64,000 nt of DNA from Zanthoxylum bungeanum (Eukaryota > Streptophyta > Magnoliopsida > Sapindales > Rutaceae), in assembly GCA_019454045.1 (NCBI GenBank), contig SKCR01036791.1, forward strand, positions 62,001-126,000, written 5' to 3'. This document shows positions 1 through 11,253 of the stretch, one piece after another. Made by a program: the position numbers and the translations under genes. Numbering within the stretch: position 1 is the stretch's first letter; the number at the start of each line of letters is the position of its first letter. The notes below the pieces were generated by a model. It was not told the origin of the DNA and ran no database searches. It worked only from the letters and a program-made list of their open reading frames with translations.

Positions 1-11
1 CATCTTCAGAA

Positions 12-1224
12 TCACCTTTCATTGACCTTCAATCTCAGATGTTGCTGAATTTCCCATGTATATTTTTTCCCCCCACCAGCAGGCTCAAATGAATAAAACA
101 TGCTCTTGTCCGAGCACACATGTCGAGTGGCACCAGTGTCAATCCACCACTCTTTTGGGTTAGAACCCACCAGATTCACCTCAGAAACCACAGCAGAAAG
201 GTTAATGTCTGAAACATCTTGAGTCATGTTTTCCAGCACATTAGCCTCTTGTTTCTTTTTCTTCTTCGGCAGTCTGCACTCAGAAGACTTGTGACCCATT
301 TTGTCACATTGAAGCATCTTCCTTGAAATTTGGATTTCTTGGAAACTCCTCCTTTAGGACCCATCTTTGACCCTTTGTTCTTGAGGTTCTTGTTCTTATG
401 GCCATGTTCGACAACATTTGCTTTGGCCTCATGAGTCATTCCTCTCTTGTCAGAAACTCGGTTATCTTCCTCAATTCTCAGCTTAAGAACCAAGTCTTCA
501 ATGCTCATTTCTTTTCGCTTATGCTTTAGATAATTCTTGAAATCTTTCCAACCAGGTGGTAGTTTCTCAATTATCGAGGCTACTTGGAAGGTTTCACTTA
601 AACTCATCCCCTCAGCATGAATTTTGCTAGAATAATCTGCAGTTCTTGTACTTGGCTTATCACAGTTTTAGAATCAATCATCTTAAAATCTAGGAAACGG
701 CCTACGACAAATTTCTTAGTACCGGCATCCTCAGTTTTATATTTTCGATCTAAATATTCCCAAAGCCCTTTAACTGTTTTCATTCCGGCGTACACACTGT
801 ACAAGGAATCACTTAGCCCATTTAGCACATAATTCCGACATAGGAATTCAGAATGTTTCCAAGCATCGATGGCACTGATGACTTGGATATCAATCTCACC
901 CTCTTTGGGTACATGAGCATCTTCCTTTAGAAACCTCGCAAGGTTCAACGTGGTCAAGTAGAAAAACATCTTCTGTTGCCACCTTTTGAAATTCTGACCA
1001 CTGAATTTCTCAGGTTTTTCCGCAGCAGGATTGACATGGCTCATATGTCCAACAGGTTGACTAGCCATAGAGGCAGCAACACCTTGGCCAGCCCCAGAGG
1101 CTGCCAGATTAAGCCCAGAGGCTGAAACATGTTGGCCAGCCGAAGAGGCTGCCACAACACTTTGGCCAGCCGAAGAGGCTGCCACATTTGGATCAACTGT
1201 GTTTGGACTGATTTCCATATCCAC
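12..1224 (-). pseudogene. Copia element R: gag and start of protease, broken
   Basis: Reads leftward. The gag begins with ATG at 1224. Its N-terminus has a degenerate repeat around A-A-S-S-A-G-Q, followed by a UBN2-type copia gag core (EKFSGQNFKRWQQKMFFYL, then LWEYLDRKYKTEDAGTKKF). One frameshift near 605 moves the frame on to the segment with [21 protein letters not shown] second shift near 317 falls inside the CCHC zinc knuckle and separates its first cysteine from [11 protein letters not shown]. The protease starts with WWIDTGATRHVCS, so the DTGA active site is present. Integrase and reverse transcriptase would lie beyond the left window edge. Coding strand and order match plant Ty1/copia elements. 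At least two frameshifts make it non-functional. Product class is certain; lineage within copia is not assigned. Confidence 0.92.
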
Positions 1225-1319
1225 AGAACGAAATTTGTTTTAAGACTGTAGTACAAGTATTATCAAACGGTAGTTACAAGGAAATCCGAATTAGGCTTTA
1301 TTTCAGCCCCTGATGCTCA

Positions 1320-2125
1320 AAATAGACCCAGACGATGCGTCTGCCTCTGAAATAAGCCTCTGCCTCTGACGTCTTTAAAAATCGAGCCTCTGACGAGAAA
1401 GAAAGCGTCTGCCTCTGAATGCGATGAAAGTATCTCTGTCTCTGAAAGAATTGATGAGCTGAACTACTTCTTCTTTCCGAGGCTTGTTGAAGTCAACAAT
1501 CTCCTTAAAACAAATTCGTCCCCTACCGAAGGTGCAGTAGAACGTGAGACGATTGTTTCCCAGGATGCAACGGAAAACGAACGAGCAAGGGCACCACCGA
1601 ACTCGTATCCAACGAACCACAAAAGTGTTTGAACTCTTTTGAAACCGAAAACAAAGAGAAACTCAAGCAAAAATGCCAAGTTTTTTTTTGTGTGTTTTCT
1701 TTCTATTTTTTTATATATATTAAAAACGAAAACAATGCTATCTATATATAGAAGAAGAGAAAAAACAAATTAAGTATGACATTTATTATTTATTAATGAG
1801 ACATCTCGTTTGAAGTACTAAATTAATTAATTCTAAATTAATTAATGAAATTAATTAACTTTTATAGAACACTAAATAAGTATGCCATTTATCATTCATT
1901 AACGAGACCTTTACCAAATTAATTAATGAAGTTAATTAACTTTTATGGAACACTAACTAAGTATGCCATTTATTATGCATGAAATTAATTAACTTTTATG
2001 GAACACTAAATAAGTATGCCATTTATTATGCCATTTATCATTCATTAATGAAACATTTCGTTTGAAGTACCAAATTAATTACTGGAATTAATTAATTTTT
2101 AGGAAACTTCAAAAGGTTTTCAACA
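1320..2125 (-). repeat. 5' LTR of copia element R
   Basis: This lies immediately upstream of the minus-strand gag. Read on the minus strand it begins TGTTGAAAACC at 2125, a common plant copia LTR start. A TATA-like box (plus strand TCTATATATAG) lies at 1741-1751, so transcription would run leftward from about 1710. A degenerate initiator-tRNA-Met primer site (minus strand GAGCATCAGGGGC) lies near 1305-1318, which fixes the inner edge only roughly. The part at 1300-1445 is rich in the short motif CCTCTGA. The partner LTR is outside the window, so length and age cannot be checked. Confidence 0.65.
1772..2110. repeat. Tandem repeat in U3 of LTR R
   Basis: Four tandem units of unequal length start at 1772, 1878, 1959 and 2012. 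Each begins AAGTATGCCATTTAT and ends with TTAATTAACTTTTATGGAACAC or a variant. They lie upstream of the TATA box, where LTR enhancer repeats are often found. Confidence 0.75.
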
Positions 2126-3162
2126 TGCCAATCTATATCAGCTGGTATATGAATCTCTGACGCTGAATCATCCTCGGCCGCACGTAAACTCATTTTCACC
2201 ACTTTTAAACACCAACTCCCAAACTAAACAAACCCTTTTATTCCCATAATAGATTTCTTCAAACAAATCAAAAGATTAACCTCCTCTCCTTTCTTAGCTT
2301 AAAACTCAACCTAATAGAACCATAAATTTAAATTAACAATTAGTCTCTGTCTATCTATAACGCGCTATAGTATTACAAGCTGCGTGATTAGTATTGAAAG
2401 CAAATACAAAATAAAAAAATTTGATGAAAAGGGTAAAAAGAAGGAAATTTAAAAAAAGGGTATTGCGGGATCTTAATCTTTTTCTTTTTGCGCAACCAGA
2501 TTTGAGAGCCAACGTGGATTAACAAAAAAAAAAGCTCGAACATTAATCAAATTTGTCAAAACAAAAAAACTTTCAAGTGAAAATATAAGGAATTCCTTTT
2601 ATTACCAGACATCTTGGTGATCATCAGTTCATGTCTGAAAGGGAGAGCTCAAGTGGAAAGACAATCTTGAGATTTGGGAAAAGAAGAGTACATGGATATC
2701 ACAGAAAGCGAAGTGGATTATATAATTTAAGAGTGTGGAATGTGGGCTTTTGATTGCGAGGGTTTTTAGTACCGAGGGAAGTGGACACGTGTCGGTTATC
2801 ACTTCGATCACTTTTGGAGATATTCGCTTTTTTTTGAAAAGATGGAAACCCACCCCAAACCACCTATTCTGGCTTGTTGATGGCTTTTGTCTGCAACAGT
2901 GTCTGAGCCTCTGCATTTGAACTGTGGGTGGGATGATCAAAAATGAACATGAAACGCCTTTGGATTGGCCTCAGCTCATGGTATTGGCACCGAACCACTT
3001 GCTCTCCATTCATGGGGCTGCTTGCTCTTTGGTGTCGGCGTCCCAGTCTATGCACCAAGAATTAATTAAATGTATTTTAAAATTGTCAGATTTACTGTTT
3101 ATAAACTCAAATGATTTTTAATGCAATAATATATTCCAAGTATGATGCCTACACGAGGTGAT
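2126..3162. other. Intergenic, no gene recognised
   Basis: No coding region or transposon domain recognised. The stretch 2735-3058 is less AT-rich than its surroundings and contains a palindromic ACACGTGT G-box core near 2786 and CCAAT-like sequence near 2965-2990, which could be remnants of a promoter. Short open frames here show no recognisable family. Confidence 0.4.
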
Positions 3163-3272
3163 ATATCATGTTTTAGGTGTATATGTCATCTCTCTTATAA
3201 TAGTTGGGTCTCACATAGTTGTGGGACTCAACTGTTGTGAGAGAGATGACATATACATCCGAAACATGATAT
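3163..3272. mobile_element. MITE-like foldback hairpin
   Basis: A 110-bp segment that is almost entirely one inverted repeat. The outer arms are ATATCATG...GTATATGTCATCTCTC and its complement. The inner arms are AGTTGGGTCTCACA and TGTGGGACTCAACT. Only a handful of mismatches are seen. Flanking TA dinucleotides could be a target duplication. This structure fits a miniature inverted-repeat transposable element; superfamily not assigned. Confidence 0.7.
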
Positions 3273-4030
3273 AATTTTTCCACTGCGATTTTAGAGGAAT
3301 AAAAAAATTACTTAACACCCGGTCATCCAACGGCCCGCCTGCTGCCACTTGATGGTATTGAATCAAATCTGGGACGTTGAATTTTGATCAAATGGCTCAG
3401 ATTTAGAGAGAGGAAAAAAATTTCTATTTCTAATTTTTTAATTTTGAAATCTAGATCGTTGTATCAAAATCCAACGATCCGAATTTTACATGCTGGAGCT
3501 CCATTATTAGAGTCCTCGATCCAGTTTAAAACATAGACATTACATGTGTTTAAATTTTCAGATCAACTACCGACTCGACTCGCTCGGGTCTGAAAGAAAT
3601 TAATTCATGTTCGGGTTAACTCAATACAATCCGCAAATATCTAGTTGGGTCACAGGTTTGATTTTCAAACCCAACCCACATTTCTTACAATAAATTTTTT
3701 ACTATTTTTCTAAATTTTATTTTTAAAAGTTTTTACTACTATTTCAATTGTTTACTACTTTTATTGTCTTTAAACTTTATATATATGACATTTTTAAGGG
3801 ATATTAAATATATATTATTTATATCTCAAAATAATTAATACATCAAAGAAAAAATTTCTTTTTTGGCGACCCGACCCGACCCTCTCGGGTTTAATAATAC
3901 AAATTTCGGATTTCAGGTTTGCTTATTCTCTTGACTCGACCAGCTCAGGTTTAATAAATTCGACCTGAACTTGATACAATTTTATCCGTGAACACCCATA
4001 ATCGACTTGATAAGTAAACAAAAACAAAAA
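3273..4030. other. Intergenic repeat-like DNA, no gene
   Basis: No coding potential recognised. From 3313 to 3500 there are paired motifs (GATCGTTG / CAACGATC and AAATCT / AGATTT) that suggest a decayed inverted repeat. From 3560 to 3985 short CGACCCGAC and CTCGGGT motifs recur on both strands, a composition often seen in decayed plant non-autonomous DNA transposons. No clear ends were found. Confidence 0.35.
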
Positions 4031-4149
4031 GGGGACTAAATTTTTATCCTTTTATATATTAATTTAATAAAAAATATATAATGATTTCAATTCTTTTCTA
4101 AAAAAATAAAAATATTATTAAAAACACAAAAAGACGAAATTTAGTCCCC
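4031..4149. mobile_element. Candidate AT-rich MITE with 13-bp TIRs
   Basis: GGGGACTAAATTT at 4031-4043 is perfectly inverted as AAATTTAGTCCCC at 4137-4149, enclosing about 90 bp of very AT-rich DNA. Size and terminal inverted repeats fit a MITE, but no convincing target duplication was found. Confidence 0.5.
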
Positions 4150-4546
4150 TCGTTGACGTTACTTTGTCTACGTATCATTTCTCTTAGAAATATAGAGTCA
4201 TTTTTTTAATTTCAAAATTTTTTGATAGCATTTGGAGTTGAGTTTTTGAGAATTAAAAAAAATTATTTTCCATATTGAAAAGTTTTTCTAAAAAATTACA
4301 CTGTCTAGATTATCTTTTTTTTTTTTACAAGATTATTTCATTATTTCCTAACACAATTTTAATATTTTTCTATTAAAATAATGTTATAAATTATAACTGA
4401 TTTTCAATAATAAGAATCTAACTATTTAGAAAGTTATGGAGACGGAATATACTTTAACCGGCTTAGGGATTATTTTTTGTTTTATTCTACACTATTATTA
4501 TCCGATTATCACTATAGTCTATCGCCTAGGCTTCACCAAAAAAAAG
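4150..4546. other. AT-rich intergenic DNA
   Basis: Nothing recognisable; long A and T runs. It ends at the SINE target site. Confidence 0.4.
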
Positions 4547-4557
4547 CATTTATCACT

Positions 4558-4588
<31 letters not shown>

Positions 4589-4770
4589 GAAATCGTTGGA
4601 AACCCCGCCACCAAACCACCCATTCTGGGCCGCGGCGCAGGTAAAACCCCCGGCTGCCCCAGGCTCTTACAAGAAGTTGCACCCCCTGGATTCGAACCCA
4701 GAACCTCAAGGTGAGATTCTGGACCCTTCACCACCAAGCCACACCCCTTGGGGGCCATTTATCACTAAAC
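4547..4770 (-). mobile_element. tRNA-derived SINE with 15-bp target duplication
   Basis: The element body is 4562-4755 and reads on the minus strand. It starts with GCCCCCAAGGGG, has an RNA polymerase III A box (GTGGCTTGGTGG) and B box (GGTTCGAATCC) spaced as in tRNAs, then an unrelated body and a 3' poly(A) tail seen as a T run at 4562-4589. It is bounded by a perfect 15-bp direct repeat, CATTTATCACTAAAC, at 4547-4561 and 4756-4770. Intact boxes, long A tail and unmutated TSD suggest a fairly recent insertion by LINE-type reverse transcriptase acting in trans. Confidence 0.93.
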
Positions 4771-5159
4771 GTCTAAATATAAGTGTGAAATGTTTATTTT
4801 TTCCTAAATGAAAAACAAATGAAATATGATATTTATGTCCTTAAAAAAAAGTATGACATGTAATCATACAAATTTTATAAATTAAATTATTAGAAAGTAA
4901 AATGTTAATATATAAACACACATATTTATTGATAATAATACCCTAACACTTTAATAAAAAAGATTATAACATATTTGCTTTATTTGACATATAAAAAAAA
5001 TTTGATACATGTGTTTTTTAAGAAATTTATTAAAAAAATATATTTTATCACTTACTATTAAAAAAAAAAAAAAAAAAATCATATCTCTAAACTTATTTCA
5101 GCACTAGGATTTTAAATTTTATTTATCTATATATATTACTAATAAGAGGTGTTGGTTAA
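4771..5159. other. AT-rich intergenic DNA
   Basis: No gene or element recognised. There are A-rich tracts near 5060-5079 and AT-rich simple sequence. Confidence 0.4.
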
Positions 5160-5373
5160 AAAAATACAGTCACAATGTGATTGAGATCACAAATGTAATT
5201 GTTATCAATATGCCTGAGGGTCAGTAATATGACAGATGGTCAATAATGTGATCGATGGTCGATAGTATGACTAATGTCACAATTGTGATCGTACTCAATG
5301 TGATCGAGGGTCAATAATGTGACTAATGTAACTAATGTGACCGATGTTTGACAATGTGACTGATGTAATAATT
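5160..5373. repeat. Degenerate short satellite (GTGACTGA type), left block
   Basis: About ten diverged units of roughly 20 bp around AATGTGACTGATGGTC / AATGTGATCGAGGGTC. The same family resumes at 8947-9083, so the array was interrupted by the LTR at 5374-8946. Confidence 0.7.
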
Positions 5374-5595
5374 TGTTAGATGGTGGTTTTCAGCTCTCAA
5401 GAAGTCAGAATCCCTAAGAGGGGTAGAATGGGGATTGCAGTTAATGAGTAAAAGTCCAAGGACATTGTGAAGAGAAAAGGTCAGCAGAGGGGCCTGAGCC
5501 AGGGTGCACGTTGGGACATCTAGGTGGTCATGTACGAGGTGGTTAGGTCCGACAGCTCTAGGACGTTTGTGAAGACTTACCTGATGTGGTTGGGT

Positions 5596-5680
5596 CAGCC
5601 TCGACATCAGACTATCGGGACAACATCGACATCAGACTCTCGGGACAGCCTCGACATCACACTCTCTGGGCAGCCTCGAC
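5596..5680. repeat. 25-bp tandem repeat in LTR V
   Basis: Three to four copies of a unit of about 25 bp, CAGCCTCGACATCAGACT plus CTCGGGA. A second degenerate run of GAGTAATGGGCAATAACG-like units follows at 5890-6000. Confidence 0.7.
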
Positions 5681-6063
5681 AGATTAGACCTGGTCGAGGA
5701 AATCAGGCCAAGCACCTAGAGTCTCGGCACACCTACCTGATCTGTTAGTAGACACAATGAAAGATGTTACATATTTCGACATCAGACCCGATCACCTAGG
5801 TCGGGGGTGCTGAATCTTATGCGTATGTATGAATGACATAAGCCCTACATGAAACATATAACCGCCAGATGGTTGGATGAACGTAACGTACGATTAATGA
5901 GTAATAACGTATGAGTAATAAGCAGTAACGTCCGAGTAATGGGCAATAACGACAAGGAAACGTGGCCAACGTACTGAATGGCCATAACATGTGAGTAATG
6001 GGCAGTTCACGTGGTTGACGTCATAAGCAGTTGTAACATTAGAACTTATCATAGTATATAAAG

Positions 6064-8589
6064 TGTTAGGGTTGATGCTCCGAGTGCCAATCCGAATTGT
6101 ATTTATGTCCGATTCATAAATACGAGCGATTCAATTTTTCATAATATTACTAATTTTAACGGTAACACGCTTGTCTTTTATACACTTATTCGATCTAATT
6201 GTGATTAGATATCTGATTACGATTAGATCGAAACTGAATCTGGTTAAGTGATACATGTATATTAGACAAAGACCCTAGGATTTATAATATAGTGCGCATT
6301 TACAACGTAGTTTGTAATTGACATTGTGAATCACGCTATTAGTTGTATATCATTAAATAAAGTTCATAGTCAAGATTTACTAACACGGGTCGGTTAGTAA
6401 AATCCGCTGAGACCAGTACATGTCGTATATCGTGACTTGATCTGATGGTTTATCCCAATGAACCATGAGTCTTGGGAGACTCGTATATACATGTAGGTGT
6501 TTATTTGATAAGACACTGAACGACTCACTGAAGGTTTCCTAATAGATGGTACACCAACGTCAATATGAATATTCTCAAGTTGAGCGAGCATAATGGTCCT
6601 CTGACTTGAGATACCACAGTGGGATATATGAGTTATCCTCCACACTTTGATGGCAGTCACGTCAACGATCTATCCATGATCAGACATCCGGCTGTTCGTT
6701 GGGTGTGGACTGATGCTCATGATATCCAGTGCGTATCAAGATAGGATCCGTCAGTCCTGTGTACAGGGCATATGGGTTTTACGTGTTTACGATCTAGTAA
6801 ATCCATGGCCGTGGTATAACGTCGGAAATCAGTTCCGAATGTTATTTCGTGATTGTAAATGAAATGTCGTCTATATTATACCGAACGAGTTTGACATTTT
6901 TATTTATACCCCAGGTATAATATGGATAGCCTGTGACGGATGGATTATACGTATGCTATGACCTCGACTTGCATAGTTTAGCGAGATTATCCCTGGTCGT
7001 CATAATCCATGAGTGGGTGGATTATGGACACGAAATTAGATTTCGTGACGGATAACCCTAAACTTAGAGAGTCCCACAATATGAAGTGTATTCGTTGAGC
7101 ACTTGGGCAACTCGATATGAATAATACAAATTATTCATAATACTTCATCGGATTAAGTGAGTTAATTCGAATTGTTTAATCGGTTAAACGATGACACGTG
7201 CTTTTAGGGATTTTGGTAATTTAATAATTATTGTGTATTTGTATTTGATACATAATTTGATTAGATACACATTAATTATTTGTCAAATGAGATTTAGACA
7301 TATGCCATAAATATATGTATTTGTTATTTAATGTAAATAAAAATACATATATGTATGTTAATTAATTATTTAGTTATTTAATTGTTAAATAATTAGAAAT
7401 TAAATATCTTATATATTTATTATAATTAGTATGATAAATGGTGCGATATTATTGGTCACATGTGGCATAATTATAATTAAACTTTAAGTGTCCAAATATG
7501 ATTTGCAGACATAAAGTTTAATTATATTTAATTGATTAAAATTGCAAAATGACCAAACTATCATTGCCAAAGTCGGTTTCTATCCTTTTTAAAAGTAAAA
7601 TTTTTTCATTTTCTTATATTAGAAGCACCATGGCCGAACCTTAGACAGAAAAGAGCCCTAATATTTGTTTGATCAAACCATGAAGATGACAAAGGAAAAT
7701 TCAAGAAAAAAGACTTAGGAAATTGGAGATTAAAGGTAATCCTAAATCTTCTTGAGCTTAGAAATTTGTTTCATGTTTTCTTGAGTTGCTAGAATAGTTC
7801 TAGGGTTCCTTTTTTTGTTAAAATTTGGGGCTTTTGGTTATGGTGAATGAATTGGAAGTGATTAGGCATGTGTGAAGTAGATTTGGATGAAATTAGTGTA
7901 ATTTACATCCAATTTTGTTCAAATTATTGGTGGACAATAAGTTGCCATTATAGAGTGATATAACCACTCTTGTAACATCTAGAATTGTTCTTGGGTGCTT
8001 CATGTGTGGTGACTTTGGTTGGTGATATGATTAATTTGATTAATCTTGAATTTGTTAGATTAAAGCATGAAATTTGGCGAATTTTTGTTCTGGATCAGAT
8101 CTGATGAAACTGGAAATTATGTGATGATTTTGACGTCATATGAATGTAATGGATGTGTTTTGGGAGTTGTCACAATTTCCGGAATGTGTTTCAGAGTTGA
8201 AATAAGCGAAAACGGCGTTACCGGGTGGATTTTGAGCCAACCGGGTGACGACTGCCCAAACAGTGAATCCGTCACTGTTCGGGCGGCCCATGAACTGCCC
8301 TAATACTATCGGGGCTGACCTGGGCAGTCCCCGTATGTGTTGGGTGGTCGGTTCAGTCAAAAACGCGATTTAGACCATTTTGCGGAAAAACGGTTTTCGT
8401 AAAAGTTTCGCGACGTTTCAACATTATTTATGTCAATACTTGATATTGAATAAATAAGTTTAGGTGAAATATGAATAAATGATTCATATAAGATATTGAA
8501 TAATTTATTTGGTATTTTGAAAAAGTTTTAAAATATGATTTCGCTCGGACCCGCGCTTCCGTTGCGCCCCATCGCCCAAAACCCTTACA
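6064..8589 (+). mobile_element. X copy A: LTR-like unit of 2.5 kb
   Basis: Begins TGTTAGGGTTG at 6064, ends CCCTTACA at 8589, and is flanked by a perfect TAAAG duplication (6059-6063, 8590-8594). TG...CA ends and a 5-bp TSD identify an LTR-retroelement unit. With no internal coding region it is best read as a long solo LTR. A diverged second copy runs on the minus strand from 62109 to 30735 and aligns over its whole length. That defines the family and independently confirms both ends. No protein of note is encoded; short open frames are not conserved between copies. Confidence 0.85.
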
Positions 8590-8946
8590 TAAAGGAATTG
8601 AGAACTCATTGTAAGAGGTTGGCTAATTTATTTCTTCACTTGTAAAAGAGAGTAAAAAGCCTATTGTAAGTAGGAGCTAGTAAGAGGCCGGTCAGCCGAG
8701 TTAGAGTTAGAGAGAGGTTGGTTCGACCCGAGGTGGAAATAAAAATCTTTCTTCTATTTGTGTCCGTAGACGTAGGTTGGATCTATTCCGCTGAACCACA
8801 TTTAACCTTATGTTTTGTCTGTGTGTTTTCTCATCTTTTGCTAAGTTTGCATTTGGTCCCCAACCAAATAAATTCACAATTGAGGGAGATTTGTTCGAGG
8901 AGTGATTTTCCGAAATTACCCCTGGAACAAAAATCAGTCGTAAATA

Positions 8947-9083
8947 TAATTATAACCGTGCTCAATGTGACTGAGATTCGACAATATGACTGATGGTCAG
9001 CAATGTGACTGAGGTAACTAATGTGATTGAAGTCATAAATATGACTGATGATCGACAATGTGACATATATGATTAAGGTCACT
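8947..9083. repeat. Degenerate short satellite, right block
   Basis: Same family as 5160-5373: CAATGTGACTGAGATTCGAC, CAATATGACTGATGGTC, TAACTAATGTGATTGAAGTC and so on. Confidence 0.7.
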
Positions 9084-9811
9084 GTTGGAATGCTTTAAAT
9101 ACATATCGATACTATACACAACGCCTAAATATTAGATCCAAATATGCATTTTTATTAATTATTACACATTATTTATAGTTATATGGTTACTAAAGAATGT
9201 CAATTTATGCATGAGAGATTTAATTTATTAAATAGATGCATTAATTGATAGAGACTTAGAGATATAGTTACAAAATATTGTAATGGCCATTGGGAAATAT
9301 TTCTATGCAGTCTATTTTCAAAACATTTTCCAGTCAAGATCTTCTTATAAATCAATTTTTGGACCCAATGAGACCAGTGGTATATATTGTATATCGAAAT
9401 ATGACTTCTATGGCTATATTATAATGAAAATGAGTCATTTACGAAATGGCTAAAAGTCATTTTTTTTGAAAAAGTAAAATGGCCAGTTTACCATTGGCCA
9501 TTTTAAATTGAAAATGGCTACTTCCATGAAATGAAGAATGGCCTTCGGCCATTAATTAACAAAAATGGCTATGGCCATTTGATCAAAAAAAATGAAGAAG
9601 AGGATCTTCATTCACACTGGTCATAATATAAAGAGAGGGTGATGGTGGAAGGGTTTCATTACACATGGGTCGTAATTGGTAAGCTACTAATTCTGCTTTT
9701 GCATTTATTTTCCATTTGATTCAATAGGATTGAGTTGACATAGGATGTTATTTTATATGGTCTTAGTGTCCCAAATGTTAGGATAAAATAATTGTTATTT
9801 GATGTGTTTTA
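9084..9811. other. Unassigned DNA with ATGGCC clusters
   Basis: Begins TGTTGGAATGC at 9082-9092, which could be an LTR start, but no end or TSD was found. Between 9280 and 9580 the motif ATGGCCA and variants recur many times on both strands. No coding region recognised. Confidence 0.35.
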
Positions 9812-9814
9812 GGC

Positions 9815-10551
9815 AAAGGTGAGATGATTGGGCCATAATCCTTCTTGATAATCTCTGCAACCTGCATTTTTTCAAGAAAAATTGACAGTCTAAATAAAAG
9901 AAAGAACAATGCCTAACATGCGGAAAGAATTTCTACATTCAAACTGCACACACACAAATAGAACTTACCTCATCTTGGATACCATCAATAGTATCACTGA
10001 ACCAAGTAAAGAAGCTGCATTCAATTTCAAAAATCAGATGCTAGGCACCCAGATGAATTTATGCTAGATACCGTGTATGGCCTTTAATAAGTTTTAGATG
10101 AAACTAATATCCCCAACTTCACTTTTAGATGAAACTAATTTCAGATAATCATGAATAATCTATGATAATCATGAATCAACATATTTTAGATTGTTGTTTA
10201 AGTCTGGAATCTGAATCAAATCCTCACATAAAAGGAGAAAATGCATCACGGTAGAGCAAACTATTCTGGCCACTAACTTCAACTAAAAACAGCTAACAGG
10301 ATTTAAAAAAACCAACCTTTCTTCAGCAATCGGCCGCTTATTTCCCTTTTCTTTTCCCTCATGATTGACTCCATTTGGTATGCCTTTCATATGTAAGGAA
10401 ATTAATTAGATCAAAATCAAGCAGAATATGAAGGATAGCAGTCACTGAATGTAGCAAAATAGGCAAGCCCTTACCATGCCCTCTTCCCCCTTGATTGATG
10501 TAGCAGTAATTTTCACTGAACCCTCATCATCAAGGAAGGTAAAAGTCTTGG
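9815..10551 (-). pseudogene. NAP1-related protein (NRP/SET) gene fragment, four exons
   Basis: Four minus-strand exons with GT-AG borders: 10475-10551 (ITKTFTFLDDEGSVKITA, TSIKGEEGM), 10317-10383 (GIPNGVNHEGKEKGNKRPIA), 9969-10014 (SFFTWFSDTIDGIQDE) and 9815-9861 (VAEIIKKD). The order and motifs KTFTFLD, PNGV, KGNKR, SFFTWFSD and VAEIIK are those of the C-terminal half of the plant NRP histone-chaperone NAP domain. The normal WPN motif after VAEIIK is displaced by a one-base loss in the last exon. The N-terminal half of NRP is absent: upstream (at higher coordinates) the same strand carries an FRS-like gene instead. The fragment is separated from that gene by solo LTR T. Retained introns mean it arose by DNA-level duplication, not from an mRNA. 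It is probably not functional. Confidence 0.82.
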
Positions 10552-10555
10552 TGAT

Positions 10556-11253
10556 TGTAGACGCTGGTTTTCACCCGAAGTTCACAATCGAGAATTCGTA
10601 GAGAGGAGGCACTAGCGATCCTGCAAAACAAAAGTAAAATGAACGTGAAGAGTCTACCCACCAGTGTGGTGGGTGCCGTATGTACTCCGACGCTCAAGTC
10701 AGTTATGGAAATGAGCGATAAATTATGATAGAAGGAGGAGCAAGGCCTGAGGCTACCTTGATCCTTGTAGGCTGCTGTGGAGTATGGAGGTTCCGGGGGG
10801 TTCCGGTGAGAATGATTAAGCTCAGATTTGTATTGCTTAAGTTGGAATAAGGACGTTTAAGCTTATTAGTATTAGAATTGTGGGGGTTATCTCTGAATGT
10901 CTTCATTACCAAATATTTTTCCTTTTTATAGATCTAAAAAGGGGAGTTCTAACCCGTGCAATTAATGAGGATGGCCCCTACTAACATGCTAACTCATATT
11001 TTCAACGTTGTGGTAGTCGATTGTTCGGAGGACAATCAATTGCATGATCTGACCTCATCTTTTGGTGGGAAAGATGAGGTTTGACTTGGAACTGGGCTTG
11101 CCAAGTCATCGGCCCAAACTTAATACTGGTATTGCAATGTTTCGGCCTTACCCTTATATAATCATGTGAACTGCTGGGGATGTAGGGCAGTTTCAAGTGT
11201 GGGGCTAAAGGTGAAAAGACGAAAATACCCTTTGCCTAAATTTGGCCCGTACA
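10556..11253 (-). repeat. 3' LTR of W
   Basis: 698 bp. Reads on the minus strand from TGTACGGGCCAAATTT (ending at 11253) to ...CGTCTACA at 10556. It matches 28976-29670 along its whole length with scattered substitutions. Minus-strand TATA box CTATAAAAAGG lies at 10921-10931. The start TGTACGGGCCAAATTT is shared with element Y and the solo LTR at 62495, so all are one family. Confidence 0.93.

Larger units (their letters stand above)
5374..8946 (+). mobile_element. Solo LTR V, split by X copy A
   Basis: Proposed solo LTR of about 1.04 kb once the inner insertion is removed. It starts TGTTAGATGG at 5374. The 5 bases before it (TAATT, 5369-5373) recur at 8947-8951, directly after an end reading CGTAAATA (CA expected, so one mutation is assumed). 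The right portion (8595-8946) has LTR-like U5 sequence. The TATA box (TATATAAAG, 6055-6063) is cut by X copy A. Satellite of the same type lies on both sides. The 3' boundary is less certain than those of the other elements because of the imperfect terminus. Confidence 0.55.

Noticed and set aside
2629..3121. Overlapping short frames on both strands
   Set aside because: No recognisable family, and frames overlap each other; no splice structure seen.
4436..4714. 92-codon plus-strand frame
   Set aside because: Crosses the poly(T)/SINE antisense region; poly-Phe and Pro-rich tail come from the SINE.
4680..4745. tRNA gene on the minus strand
   Set aside because: The Pol III boxes belong to the SINE; the region does not fold as a complete tRNA and is followed by the SINE body and poly(A).
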